Positions 35,425 through 44,817 of a stretch of DNA of 64,000 nt are shown here, piece after piece. The notes under the pieces are model-generated. The model saw only the letters and a list, made by a program, of their open reading frames with translations. It made no database searches and was not told the DNA's origin. Source of the stretch: Zobellia barbeyronii (GTDB lineage Bacteria > Bacteroidota > Bacteroidia > Flavobacteriales > Flavobacteriaceae); NCBI RefSeq assembly GCF_018603515.1, contig NZ_JACATN010000006.1, forward strand, positions 186,001-250,000, read 5' to 3'. Numbering within the stretch: position 1 is the first letter of the stretch; every line of letters begins with the position of its first letter. Made by a program: the position numbers and the translations under genes.

Positions 35425-36456
35425 GTGAAAAACGAAACTATTTATATTCTTGCTATAGAATCTTCTTGCGACGACACTTCTGCTGCTATTTTAAGCAATA
35501 AAAAAGTGCTCAGTAATGTAACGGCCACTCAAAAAATTCACGAGGAATATGGGGGTGTTGTACCTGAACTTGCCTCACGGGCTCACCAACAAAACATTGT
35601 TCCTGTAGTACACCAAGCTTTGGATAAAGCAAATATCGACAAAAAACTAGTATCTGCCATAGCTTTTACGCGCGGTCCTGGATTGATGGGTTCACTTCTT
35701 GTTGGAACCTCGTTTGCAAAGTCGCTTTCGCTGGGTCTGAACATACCTCTAATTGAGGTAAATCATATGCAAGCGCACATCTTAGCCCACTTTATTGAAG
35801 GGCAACCAGATGGTGCTCCAGAGTTTCCTTTTTTAGGAATGACTATAAGTGGCGGGCACACGCAAATTGTATTGGTCAAAGATTATTTTGATATGGAAAT
35901 ATTAGGAGAAACTCTTGATGATGCCGTGGGTGAAGCATACGATAAAAGCGCCAAAATTCTTGGCCTACCCTACCCTGGCGGCCCATTGGTAGACAAATAC
36001 GCTCAAGAAGGAAATCCTAAAGCTTTTCTTTTTCCCAAACCGAAGGTTGATGGACTAAACTTTAGCTTCAGTGGTTTAAAAACAAGTATTTTATACTTTG
36101 TGCAAAGGGAAACTGCGAAGAATCCTGATTTTGTTCAAGAAAATTTAAAAGATATCTGCGCATCCATCCAAAAAACAATCATCAATATTTTGATGGACAA
36201 GCTTAAAAAAGCAGTTGAACAGACCGGAATTACACAAATAGCCATTGGAGGTGGCGTAAGTGCTAATTCAGGGATTAGAAATGCACTTAAAATGGCTGAA
36301 AAAAATAGAGGATGGAAAACTTTTGTTCCAAAATTTGAATACTGTACGGATAATGCGGCTATGATCGGTATTGTAGGCCACCTTAAATACCAACAAAACA
36401 AATTCGCAAAGCAAGATGTTTCCGCTAAGCCTCGTTACGTTTTATCTTCTAAATAA
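35425..36456 (+). CDS. tsaD: tRNA N6-adenosine threonylcarbamoyltransferase
   Basis: Transfers threonylcarbamoyl from TC-AMP to A37 of ANN-decoding tRNAs, with TsaB and TsaE. Metal-binding EVNHMQAHILAH, active ITISGGHTQI-type segment MTISGGHTQIVLV, and CTDNAAMIG near the C-terminus. I prefer the GTG at 35425 (VKNETIYILAIESSCDDTS), the usual family N-terminus, over the ATG at 35401, which adds MSIFIPNS and would lie only two bases after the -7 box. The ATG start cannot be excluded and would add eight residues. Divergent from tamB. Confidence 0.93.
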   Translation: MKNETIYILAIESSCDDTSAAILSNKKVLSNVTATQKIHEEYGGVVPELASRAHQQNIVPVVHQALDKANIDKKLVSAIAFTRGPGLMGSLLVGTSFAKSLSLGLNIPLIEVNHMQAHILAHFIEGQPDGAPEFPFLGMTISGGHTQIVLVKDYFDMEILGETLDDAVGEAYDKSAKILGLPYPGGPLVDKYAQEGNPKAFLFPKPKVDGLNFSFSGLKTSILYFVQRETAKNPDFVQENLKDICASIQKTIINILMDKLKKAVEQTGITQIAIGGGVSANSGIRNALKMAEKNRGWKTFVPKFEYCTDNAAMIGIVGHLKYQQNKFAKQDVSAKPRYVLSSK

Positions 36457-36529
36457 ATGTGTGTTTAAATCTGAATCGCTGATTCTCTTGTAAATTTTTA
36501 CCGTTCAAAATTGTTTATACCTTTACCCT

Positions 36530-37237
36530 ATGCAACTATTTTATAATCCGGATTTAGACAAGAGTATTTCGCAATTTACCTTTTCCCAAGAAGAAAGCAG
36601 ACATATTGTAAAAGTGCTGCGCAAAAAGGAAGGTGACATACTGCATATAACAAACGGAAAAGGCTATATTTTTGAATCTGAAATTTTACTTGCAGATCAA
36701 AAGAGATGCAAGGCCCAGATTGTTTCCACCGCAAAAAAACATGCAAAGACCCATTGGTTGCACATAGTAGTGGCGCCAACCAAAAACAATGACAGGTTTG
36801 AATGGTTTCTGGAAAAAGCCACTGAAATAGGCGTGAATGAGATTACACCTATATTCTGCGAGAGGTCAGAAAGAAAAGTAATAAAAAAAGAACGGCTGGA
36901 CAAAGTAATTCAATCTGCCATGAAGCAAAGCTTGCGCAGCTACCTACCTAAGCTTAATGACGCTATTTCTTTTAAGGATTTTATGGAACAGGAACAAAAC
37001 GGACTCTTATTCATTGCACATTGTGAAGAGGAAGAGAAAGTAGATTTAAAACGAAGAGTAGCACCGGACAAAGACATAACCATTCTGATAGGCCCAGAAG
37101 GTGATTTTTCGCAAAATGAAATCAGTAGCGCTTACGAGAAAGGCTTTTTACCCGTTTCTTTAGGTGAATACAGGCTTCGCACCGAAACGGCAGCAATAGT
37201 TGCCTGTACCACCGTAAATATGATTAACAACGGGTAG
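36530..37237 (+). CDS. rsmE: 16S rRNA (uracil-1498-N3)-methyltransferase
   Basis: SPOUT-class methyltransferase of 235 residues acting on U1498 of 16S rRNA. N-terminal PUA-like domain (QFTFSQEESRHIVKVLRKKE); C-terminal trefoil-knot domain with VAPTKNNDRFEWFLEKATE, ILIGPEGDFSQNEI (SAM-binding knot) and LRTETAAIVA. ATG start and usual length. It ends 12 bases from the convergent DUF1223 gene. Confidence 0.95.
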   Translation: MQLFYNPDLDKSISQFTFSQEESRHIVKVLRKKEGDILHITNGKGYIFESEILLADQKRCKAQIVSTAKKHAKTHWLHIVVAPTKNNDRFEWFLEKATEIGVNEITPIFCERSERKVIKKERLDKVIQSAMKQSLRSYLPKLNDAISFKDFMEQEQNGLLFIAHCEEEEKVDLKRRVAPDKDITILIGPEGDFSQNEISSAYEKGFLPVSLGEYRLRTETAAIVACTTVNMINNG

Positions 37238-37249
37238 CTAGGTAATTAG

Positions 37250-38029
37250 CTACCTAAGGAGTTCTGTTTTACTGGCTGCGGTTATATCATATACCCCATT
37301 TACCATTAAAACAATAAGATTCAGTTTTTCGTCCTTTTCAACTGCGGTAGGTATTTTCATAGAAGATATCCCCTCCAAATCCTCTATTATAATTCTCTTT
37401 TCCGCAACCACAATATTATTATTCGCTAAAGTTTTATTTCTGTTTTCACCTCGTTTAACAACTGTAGTCCGTTTATCCAGAACTAATACAGCTCGGAGAC
37501 TTTTGTTTGCAATAGCGCCGTTAAGCTTATAATTAAAAGATACAGATTCCTTTTCTACCTTCACATTACTTAGCGTTATCTTATTCTCTGCTTTAATAGC
37601 CCCGTATTGCGCTATTGCTGCTTTCATTTTAAAAGAGCTAGACCCTACAAAATGGGCTTTGCCGTTTACGACTACCTGAGGTGTATAATTACTTTTGTTT
37701 TTAAATTTGATGTTATACTTGCGTTGTTTTTCTGCGTACTCAGGATTGCTAAATGGGTCTTTCCAACCTATATAATTCCAGTAATCTACATGATAAGACA
37801 AGGCGTAAACTAAACTTCCATAATCATCTTTTGCCTGCTGAAGCAATACGTCAGCTGGCGGACAACTAGAACAACCTTGCGAGGTGAAAAGCTCTAAAAC
37901 CACAATAGGCGCGTTATCCTCAGAAGCTTTTGATATTATTTCTTTTTTCGACTTAAAATTAACTTTGAAAGCCATAGTTACACCACCAATTAAAACAATA
38001 CAAATAAGAGCGATTCGTTTCCCCACCAT
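37250..38029 (-). CDS. DUF1223 thioredoxin-like exported protein
   Basis: Protein of 259 residues with an N-terminal membrane or signal segment (IALICIVLIGGVTMAF) and a DUF1223 (PF06764) thioredoxin-like fold. VVLELFTSQGCSSCPPADVL carries a CxxC pair, and SYHVDYWNYIGWKDPFSNPE and YTPQVVVNGKAHFVG follow, as in the family. The CxxC suggests a thiol-disulfide role outside the cytoplasm, but no substrate is known. Convergent with rsmE and divergent from the DUF4159 gene, with 41 bases between starts. Confidence 0.9.
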   Translation of the reverse strand: MVGKRIALICIVLIGGVTMAFKVNFKSKKEIISKASEDNAPIVVLELFTSQGCSSCPPADVLLQQAKDDYGSLVYALSYHVDYWNYIGWKDPFSNPEYAEKQRKYNIKFKNKSNYTPQVVVNGKAHFVGSSSFKMKAAIAQYGAIKAENKITLSNVKVEKESVSFNYKLNGAIANKSLRAVLVLDKRTTVVKRGENRNKTLANNNIVVAEKRIIIEDLEGISSMKIPTAVEKDEKLNLIVLMVNGVYDITAASKTELLR

Positions 38030-38070
38030 AATTCATACATTTGAGTTATTATTATTTAGTTCGCTCACAG

Positions 38071-38718
38071 ATGAAACAACTTACGTATTGCTTGGCAATT
38101 TTAACCCTGGTTACAGCACAACTACAAGGGCAAGAAGTAGCCATTTTAAAATATAATGGTGGTGGAGATTGGTACGCCAACCCTACTGCTTTGCCTAACC
38201 TCATTAAGTTTTGTAATGAAAATGCAGGTACTGAAATAAACGAAAAGCCACAAACTGTAGAAGTAGGCAGTAGTGCTATTTTTCAATATCCTTTTCTACA
38301 TATGACAGGTCATGGCAACGTGGTTTTTTCTGACGAGGAAGCAGAGAATTTAAGAACTTATCTCTTTTCTGGTGGGTTTTTACATATTGACGACAACTAC
38401 GGTATGGCTCCTTACCTAAAGAAAACACTAGAAAAAGCTTTTCCAAATAACACTTTAGAAGAACTAGGTAACGACCACCCTATTTTTAAGGAAGTTTTTA
38501 AACTTCCGGAAGGTTTACCAAAAATTCATGAACATGACGGCAAACGTCCTCAAGCCTTAGGCCTTTTTCACGAAAATAGACTTGTTCTGCTATTTACAAT
38601 GGAAAGTGACCTAGGCGATGGCTGGGAAGACCCATCAGTCCACAATGACCCCAAAGAAATAAGAACCAAAGCATTGCAAATGGGTGCAAATATTATGGTG
38701 TACGCCTTTAAAAACTAA
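38071..38718 (+). CDS. DUF4159 domain exported protein
   Basis: Protein of 215 residues starting at ATG 38071; an in-frame TTG at 38041 adds ten residues before the signal peptide and is less likely. Signal peptide to ~21 (AILTLVTAQLQGQ) then DUF4159 (ThuA-like, class I glutamine-amidotransferase-like fold): VAILKYNGGGDWYANPTALP, FPFLHMTGHG-type PFLHMTGHGNVVFS, GGFLHIDDNYGMAPYL, DHPIFKEVFKLPEGLP. The domain often accompanies MoxR/BatA-type membrane complexes; none is adjacent here. Function unknown. Confidence 0.88.
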   Translation: MKQLTYCLAILTLVTAQLQGQEVAILKYNGGGDWYANPTALPNLIKFCNENAGTEINEKPQTVEVGSSAIFQYPFLHMTGHGNVVFSDEEAENLRTYLFSGGFLHIDDNYGMAPYLKKTLEKAFPNNTLEELGNDHPIFKEVFKLPEGLPKIHEHDGKRPQALGLFHENRLVLLFTMESDLGDGWEDPSVHNDPKEIRTKALQMGANIMVYAFKN

Positions 38719-38743
38719 CTTAAAACCAAAAATTAAGCTCATA

Positions 38744-39844
38744 ATGAACGCAAAAACGATTAGTCAAGGAATTTTACGCTCAGTGGGGATTATACTCGGT
38801 GTAGTTCTCTTGCTTTATTTTCTATGGATGATTCAGTCCGTTATAGCATATTTAGCAATAGCAGCAGTAACCGCTCTCATAGGAAGGCCTGTTGTCTTTT
38901 TTCTAAGACGCAAATTAAAGCTGCCAAATACCTTGGCGGTTATAATTACAATGGTATTGATGGTTAGTATTTTAGCTGGGATTATTGCGCTATTTGTGCC
39001 TTTACTAACTGAACAAGGCAAAAATCTTTCTTTACTAGATATAGACCAACTGAAGCTTAACTTAGACTCGTTACATGACCAAATTGTTAGTTTTATTGGT
39101 ACGGCTCCAAACGTAGTGGATGAAATCATTGAAGAAACCGATTTTGAAAAGACTATTGTAGATAGCCTAAATATAGGATTTATACCAAATTTTCTTAACT
39201 CGTTTTTAGATGTGCTCAGCACAGCTAGTATTGGTCTATTCTCTGTTTTATTCATCTCTTTTTTCTTCTTAAAGGATAGCAACCTTTTACAAAGTGGCAT
39301 CTTAGCTTTTGTAGGTAGTGACAGCGAAAAAAGAACCGTACATTCTATTGATAAAATCAATAATTTACTATCAAGATATTTTGTTGGACTTCTTCTTCAA
39401 ATTTTTATTCTGTTCGTAATTTACACCATAACACTGTTTATTGTTGGCATTGAAAATGCTATTGTAATCGCCTTCTTATGTGCACTGTTTAACATCATTC
39501 CATACATAGGTCCGATCATTGGCGCAGTGATCATGGTGGTACTCACAATGACCAGTAATTTAGGGATGGATTTTAGCACCGTTATTTTACCAAAAGCAGG
39601 GTACGTTTTAATAGGGTTAGCCGTTGGACAATTAATAGATAATTTCTTTTCTCAACCCCTTATTTTTTCAAATAGCGTGAAGTCTCATCCGTTAGAAATT
39701 TTCCTTATTATCATCATTGCCGGTTTACTCTTTGGCGTAGTAGGAATGGTCGTTGCTGTACCCGGATACACAGCGATAAAGGTGATTTTAAAGGAGTTTT
39801 TATCCGAAAACAAGCTTGTTAAGTCACTCACAAAAAGTTTATAG
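38744..39844 (+). CDS. AI-2E family transporter
   Basis: Multi-pass membrane protein of 366 residues of the AI-2E/TqsA family (PF01594). Start at ATG 38744; the longer in-frame start would overlap the DUF4159 gene and lacks a family N-terminus. Hydrophobic segments cover about 10-45, 55-90, 145-175, 210-235, 240-270 and 290-345. FNIIPYIGPIIGAV and VKSHPLEIFLIIIIAGLLFG are family signatures. Members export autoinducer or act as Na+/H+ antiporters; which applies is not clear. Confidence 0.9.
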   Translation: MNAKTISQGILRSVGIILGVVLLLYFLWMIQSVIAYLAIAAVTALIGRPVVFFLRRKLKLPNTLAVIITMVLMVSILAGIIALFVPLLTEQGKNLSLLDIDQLKLNLDSLHDQIVSFIGTAPNVVDEIIEETDFEKTIVDSLNIGFIPNFLNSFLDVLSTASIGLFSVLFISFFFLKDSNLLQSGILAFVGSDSEKRTVHSIDKINNLLSRYFVGLLLQIFILFVIYTITLFIVGIENAIVIAFLCALFNIIPYIGPIIGAVIMVVLTMTSNLGMDFSTVILPKAGYVLIGLAVGQLIDNFFSQPLIFSNSVKSHPLEIFLIIIIAGLLFGVVGMVVAVPGYTAIKVILKEFLSENKLVKSLTKSL

Positions 39845-39851
39845 TTTTAGT

Positions 39852-41030
39852 TTGAATAAAAACATATTACATACTGGTGTACAGAAATTTATACTAAAAA
39901 ATTTGAATACTGACATCATGTCAGTATTGCTAAAAAAACCTATTTTTGAGGAGATTTCCAATCGCGAACTTACCGAGCAGCTTGAAGCCCGTAAAAAGTG
40001 CGAAAAAAAACTTCCTACTTGGTTCTCATCATCAAACATCTACTACCCCAACAAGCTAAATATTGAGCAAACATCTTCTGAAATCACGGCCCAATATAAA
40101 GCCGAATTAGTTAGCAAAAAATCACTTGTAGATGTCACCGGAGGACTAGGTGTGGATAGCTACTTTTTTAGCCAGAAAATAGACCAAGTTCACCACTGTG
40201 AATTAGACCAAAATCTATCTGAAATTACGACTCATAATTTTAAAATTCTGGGTATTGACAATGTGAATACCCATGCACAAAATGGATTGGATTTTATCAA
40301 AAATTCAAAATCAAATTTTGACTGGATTTATATTGACCCGTCCAGAAGAGATGACTCCAAAAAGCGCGTTTTTTTATTGTCCGATTGTCTACCCAATGTG
40401 GTCGAAAATTTAGACTTGTTATTTTCAAAATCAAAAAATTTATTAATAAAAACAGCTCCGCTTTTAGATATTACCGCTGGAATAAATGAGTTAAAATATA
40501 TAAAGGAAATTCATGTTGTGGCCATAAATAATGACGTGAAAGAAGTGCTATATATTTTACAAAGAGATTACACCGGAAGCATCGCTATAAAAACAGTAAA
40601 CAAAACCTCACAACAAGATCAGGTTTTTGATTTTAAATTAGAATCTGAAAAAGAGGCTGTTTCTCAATTTTCAGAACCACTCACCTATCTCTACGAACCT
40701 AATGCAGCTGTTTTGAAATCCGGAGCGTTCAAAATTTTAGGCAAGGCGCTACAATTGAAAAAACTGCACGTAAACACTCATTTATACACCTCAAACCATC
40801 TCATAGACTTTCCTGGACGAAGGTTTAAAATAGAAAGCACATTCCCTTACAACAAAACTTCTCTCAAAAAGGCAGAAATCAAAAATGCAAATGTTACTAC
40901 ACGGAACTTTCCAGAGAGCGTAGCTACCATAAGAAAGAAGATGAAAATTAAAGATGGTGGGCAGATTTATCTATTTTTCACAAAAAACCTTGCCGAAAAC
41001 GTTGTAGTTCTAAACTGTACTAAGGTATAA
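39852..41030 (+). CDS. THUMP-like class I SAM methyltransferase
   Basis: Cytoplasmic protein of 392 residues with a class I methyltransferase fold and a C-terminal THUMP-like domain. I place the start at TTG 39852 (LNKNILHTGVQKFILKN), 7 bases after the transporter stop, rather than TTG 39816 which overlaps it and adds residues that look like read-through. SAM motif I is LVDVTGGLGVDSYFF; motif IV is YIDPSRRDDSKKR. The C-terminal region (KKLHVNTHLYTSNHLIDFPG) fits an RNA-binding module. The target, probably an RNA, is unknown. Confidence 0.85.
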   Translation: MNKNILHTGVQKFILKNLNTDIMSVLLKKPIFEEISNRELTEQLEARKKCEKKLPTWFSSSNIYYPNKLNIEQTSSEITAQYKAELVSKKSLVDVTGGLGVDSYFFSQKIDQVHHCELDQNLSEITTHNFKILGIDNVNTHAQNGLDFIKNSKSNFDWIYIDPSRRDDSKKRVFLLSDCLPNVVENLDLLFSKSKNLLIKTAPLLDITAGINELKYIKEIHVVAINNDVKEVLYILQRDYTGSIAIKTVNKTSQQDQVFDFKLESEKEAVSQFSEPLTYLYEPNAAVLKSGAFKILGKALQLKKLHVNTHLYTSNHLIDFPGRRFKIESTFPYNKTSLKKAEIKNANVTTRNFPESVATIRKKMKIKDGGQIYLFFTKNLAENVVVLNCTKV

Positions 41031-41359
41031 ATAACACTTTATCGATGCTTTTTGTTTGATTTTGTTAGTTTTCAGCTTTATTATTTTAAGAAATTATTAA
41101 GTAAGAAAAATGAAACGGGTGATTTTTTCCACATCATTAAATAGCGCTAACCGTCAGAAAATCAACGTTAAAGAATACTTAAAGAAATTAGTAGAGACTC
41201 AATTCAGATACACTTCAGCAGCAAACATGTTAATATCATATTAAAAAAAAATCGCTTCTCTTTTTTCCATAATGTTATTATTATTACTTTTATTTTTTGA
41301 TTTCCTTAACAGTTTAGAGGAAATTGAGAAATTAATAACTAACAAACAACACTCACACT
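41031..41359. other. 329-base region upstream of susC
   Basis: Holds a possible 44-residue small gene (41110-41244, listed separately) and otherwise AT-rich sequence. TATTTTTTG at 41291-41299 is one T longer than the TAnnTTTG box and could still act as the susC promoter, about 60 bases before its ATG, but no TTTG lies at the proper distance. I see no riboswitch or anti-sigma gene next to this SusCD pair. Confidence 0.5.
41110..41244 (+). CDS. Possible 44-residue small protein
   Basis: Open frame with ATG at 41110 and TAA at 41242-41244. The translation starts MKRVIFSTSLNSANRQKINV and continues KEYLKKLVETQFRYTSAANM before ending LISY. The mix of Lys/Glu, Leu, Val, Thr and Ala is protein-like, not the Lys/Asn/Ile/Phe bias of random AT-rich DNA. 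No signal peptide or known domain. It could be a genuine small protein, a leader peptide of susC, or a remnant of a longer gene. Reading is tentative. Confidence 0.4.
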   Translation: MKRVIFSTSLNSANRQKINVKEYLKKLVETQFRYTSAANMLISY

Positions 41360-44300
41360 ATGAACCAAAGACGCGATTACAAATCGTTAAGGTCCAAGAG
41401 CAAAATCTCTACTCTCGGAATTGGGCTTTTTTCAATGATGATTTGCGCTGGGCCACAAACCGCCTTTGCAAATTCAAGTTCAGACCTTAAAATTGAGGTT
41501 AAGGACATTTTTCAAACTACTGTATCTGGAATAGTTTTAGACAGTGGTGGTATTCCACTGCCTGGAGCAAATGTTGTGGTCAAAGGAACCACCAACGGAA
41601 CTCAAACAGATTTTGATGGTAATTTTACATTAGAAGTAGAAGATGATGCTATCCTAGTTATAAGTTACCTAGGTTTCGTTACAAAAGAGGTTGCCGTTGA
41701 CGGACAATCTACTATCAACATTACATTGGCTGATGATGCAGCTGCGCTAGACGAAGTTATCGTAACTGGTTACCAAACGGAAACCAAACGAGAAACTACA
41801 GCTGCAGTTTCTATCGTAAAAGCAGAAGAATTGGCTGCAATTCCTTCTGGTAACGTAGAACAACAATTACAAGGTAGAGTTGCTGGTGTAACTGTTATAA
41901 CTAATGGTCAACCAGGAACTACGAGCCAAATTAGAATTCGTGGTTTTGGTGCTTTTGGAGGTAACGAACCTTTATATGTGGTTGATGGACTACCTGTATC
42001 AAACACAGAATTCTTAAACCCGGATGATATTGAGACCACAACGGTCTTAAAAGATGCTGCCGCTGCTTCTATATATGGAGCAAGAGCTGCTAACGGTGTT
42101 GTAGTATACACTACAAAGCAAGGTAAAAGAGGAAAGCGCAAAACTGAAATGACAGTAAATATATCTAGTGGTGTTACCGACCCTAATGTTGGCGGAGCAC
42201 TAGAAATATTAAGTCCTCAAGATCAAGCAAGGTATACCCACATAGCGTATGAAAATGATGCAGCTGTGAGTGGTGACCCTGTTGACTACAGGCATCCACA
42301 ATATGGCTCAAATGCTATTGCCACTCTCCCTGACTATTTATATGCAGACGGAGTGAGCGGAGCATCTGCTAGCCAGGTGAATCTTGCCCAGATACAATCT
42401 AACTATGAGAATGATCCTGATAACACGTTTTTAATAAAGCCAAACCTTGCAGGTACTAATTGGTATAAGGAAATTACTAGAATTGCTCCTATTAGCAGGT
42501 TTTCTGTAGGCTTTGATGGTGGAACTGACAATGGTAGATTTTATTCTGGTATCTCCGGACAAAACCAATCAGGTATTTTACTTGAAAACGAATTTGTACG
42601 TTACACAGCTCGTTTTAACTCAGAATGGGACATAGCTCCTTGGTTGAGTATTGGTGAAAATTTCCAAGCCACTTATCGTTCTGTAACAGGAGGATTCGGA
42701 GGTAACGGGGGTATCGGAGGAGCAAATTCAGAATCTGTTATTCTGTCTGCAATACGTATGCCTTCTATTATTCCAGTATATGATGAGTTTGGCAGTTTCG
42801 CTAGTACCAAAGCTGCTGGTTTTGGTAACGCTCGTAACCCTGTTCGCGTTTTAAAAAATGATAACGGAGATGATAAGGCTTATGCTGTTGGAGGAACAGG
42901 AAACATATATGTTCTCTTAAAACCTGTTGATGGTTTAACTATTAGATCAAGTCTTGGAGGAACCTATTCTAATTCTCATTATAATTCCTATTCCTACAAG
43001 TATTTAGGAGATTCTGAACCACAAGCAAGTAATGGTTACAGTGAAGGTAGCAACTACTTCTTTAACTGGACTTTTACCAACACTGCTAGTTATGACAAAT
43101 TGTTTGGCAAGCACCGTGTAAAAGCTTTAGCTGGTATAGAAGCGTTGAATACTGGTGTAGGAAGATCTATAAATGGTTCTGGTATTAATCCGTTTTCTAC
43201 AGATCTTGATTTTCAAAGTTTAAGTGTAGTTCAAAGTCCTGTTGTTAATAGCAACCAATTTAAAGGGGTGAACTTTTATTCTTTGTTTGGTAAGTTAGAT
43301 TACAGTTTTGACGATAGATATTACATTACAGGTGTTCTACGCCGTGACGGATCTTCCCGTTTTGGAGAAAACAATCGTTATGGTGTGTTTCCTGCGGTGT
43401 CTGGAGCATGGCGTGTAATTGCTGAATCTTTTATGCAGGATCAAGATGTTGTTAGCGACTTAAAATTTCGTGCTGGTTGGGGGCAAATGGGTAACTCAAA
43501 CAACGTAGACCCAAATAACCAATATTCACTTTACGCATCTGATAGGTCAAGTACTTTTTATCAAACTAATGGTCAAGCATCTGGTACTGATGAAGGTTTT
43601 GCTGCAAGCCGTATTGGAAATCCTGATGCCAAATGGGAAACCAGTACTACATTAAATATAGGTTTTGACGCAAGTTTCTTCAATAACAAACTAGAATTTA
43701 TTTTTGACTGGTGGCAAAAAGATACGGAAGATCTTCTATATCAATTGCCTTTACCCGGTGTTACAGGAAATTATGCTAGTGCACCTTCTGTAAACATAGC
43801 AACCATGTCTAACAAAGGGGTAGATTTTGAAATAGTTGGTAGAGGTAACTTTACTGAGGATTTCTCTTTTGAAGCTCGAGTAACAGCTGCTTTTCTTACC
43901 AATAAAATAGAAGCACTGGCTCCGGGTCTTGATTTTTTTGACGGTCCTTCTGTTAGGGATATCGTAGCTACAAGAAATGCTGTAGGACACTCTCTTTCTT
44001 CTTTTTATGGTTATAATGTAACGGGCTATTTTAATAGTCAAGCTGAATTGGATGCAAGTGTTGATGTTGTGCGTGATGAAGCTGGTGTTGCTGTTCTAAA
44101 TCAGAATGGTGAGACTACCGTTGCTTTGGATGCTGAGGGCAAGCCTATTCCAGCTCAAGATGGACAAGGTTTAGGCCGTTTCAAGTATGAAGATATAAAC
44201 GGAGATGGCAGAATAACTGCAGACGACCGTAAATTTCTTGGTAGTCCTGTACCTGATTTTACTGGTGGTTTAACGCTTAATTTTAAATATAAAAAACTAG

Positions 44301-44758
44301 AGTTTGAAACCTACTGGTATACATCCATTGGTAATGAAATCTGGAACCAAACCAAATGGTATACTGATTTTTATGGCGTATTTGAAGGTTCTGCAAAAGG
44401 TCCGGCAGCTTTTAATTCTTGGACTCCTGAGCTAGGCAATAATGCGCAAGTACCAAGATGGGAAAGTGCTTCTAACTTTAGTACTAACACTGTAGGTAAC
44501 TCCTGGTATGTAGAAGATGGTAGCTACCTTAGGTTGCAAAGACTTTCTTTTTCTTATGATTTTAGAGGAGACCTTACTGATAAATTAGGGTTGACTAAAC
44601 TTAAAATTGGTCTTTCTGCCAACAATATATGGACATATACAAACTACAGTGGTATTGATCCAGGTGTAGGTGGTGGTGCAGATACCAACTTTGGTATTGA
44701 TATAGGTAACTATCCTGTAGGCCCTCAGTATATGATCAATTTTGAAATTGGAATTTAA
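41360..44758 (+). CDS. susC: SusC/RagA TonB-dependent transporter
   Basis: Outer-membrane TonB-dependent transporter of 1132 residues. After a long signal region (to ~38) comes a CarboxypepD_reg-like domain (about 54-132: SGIVLDSGGIPLPGANVVVK), a TonB-box-like segment (DEVIVTGYQ), the plug (GNVEQQLQGRVAGVTVI, YVVDGLPVS) and a 22-strand barrel ending GPQYMINFEIGI. It takes up a bulky ligand across the outer membrane with the SusD lipoprotein as lid. No glycoside hydrolase, sulfatase or protease lies next to it, so the ligand cannot be inferred from context. Confidence 0.95.
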   Translation: MNQRRDYKSLRSKSKISTLGIGLFSMMICAGPQTAFANSSSDLKIEVKDIFQTTVSGIVLDSGGIPLPGANVVVKGTTNGTQTDFDGNFTLEVEDDAILVISYLGFVTKEVAVDGQSTINITLADDAAALDEVIVTGYQTETKRETTAAVSIVKAEELAAIPSGNVEQQLQGRVAGVTVITNGQPGTTSQIRIRGFGAFGGNEPLYVVDGLPVSNTEFLNPDDIETTTVLKDAAAASIYGARAANGVVVYTTKQGKRGKRKTEMTVNISSGVTDPNVGGALEILSPQDQARYTHIAYENDAAVSGDPVDYRHPQYGSNAIATLPDYLYADGVSGASASQVNLAQIQSNYENDPDNTFLIKPNLAGTNWYKEITRIAPISRFSVGFDGGTDNGRFYSGISGQNQSGILLENEFVRYTARFNSEWDIAPWLSIGENFQATYRSVTGGFGGNGGIGGANSESVILSAIRMPSIIPVYDEFGSFASTKAAGFGNARNPVRVLKNDNGDDKAYAVGGTGNIYVLLKPVDGLTIRSSLGGTYSNSHYNSYSYKYLGDSEPQASNGYSEGSNYFFNWTFTNTASYDKLFGKHRVKALAGIEALNTGVGRSINGSGINPFSTDLDFQSLSVVQSPVVNSNQFKGVNFYSLFGKLDYSFDDRYYITGVLRRDGSSRFGENNRYGVFPAVSGAWRVIAESFMQDQDVVSDLKFRAGWGQMGNSNNVDPNNQYSLYASDRSSTFYQTNGQASGTDEGFAASRIGNPDAKWETSTTLNIGFDASFFNNKLEFIFDWWQKDTEDLLYQLPLPGVTGNYASAPSVNIATMSNKGVDFEIVGRGNFTEDFSFEARVTAAFLTNKIEALAPGLDFFDGPSVRDIVATRNAVGHSLSSFYGYNVTGYFNSQAELDASVDVVRDEAGVAVLNQNGETTVALDAEGKPIPAQDGQGLGRFKYEDINGDGRITADDRKFLGSPVPDFTGGLTLNFKYKKLEFETYWYTSIGNEIWNQTKWYTDFYGVFEGSAKGPAAFNSWTPELGNNAQVPRWESASNFSTNTVGNSWYVEDGSYLRLQRLSFSYDFRGDLTDKLGLTKLKIGLSANNIWTYTNYSGIDPGVGGGADTNFGIDIGNYPVGPQYMINFEIGI

Positions 44759-44762
44759 TTCG

Positions 44763-44781
44763 TTTACAAGAAGCTTGTAAA
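44763..44781 (+). repeat. Stem-loop between susC and susD
   Basis: TTTACAAG (44763-44770), loop AAG, CTTGTAAA (44774-44781): a perfect 8-base stem five bases after the susC stop. No T run follows, so it is not a normal terminator; it may protect or punctuate the susC-susD transcript. Confidence 0.5.
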
Positions 44782-44817
44782 GAATATCTGTTACAAATCG
44801 CATTTTAAAAATATAAT

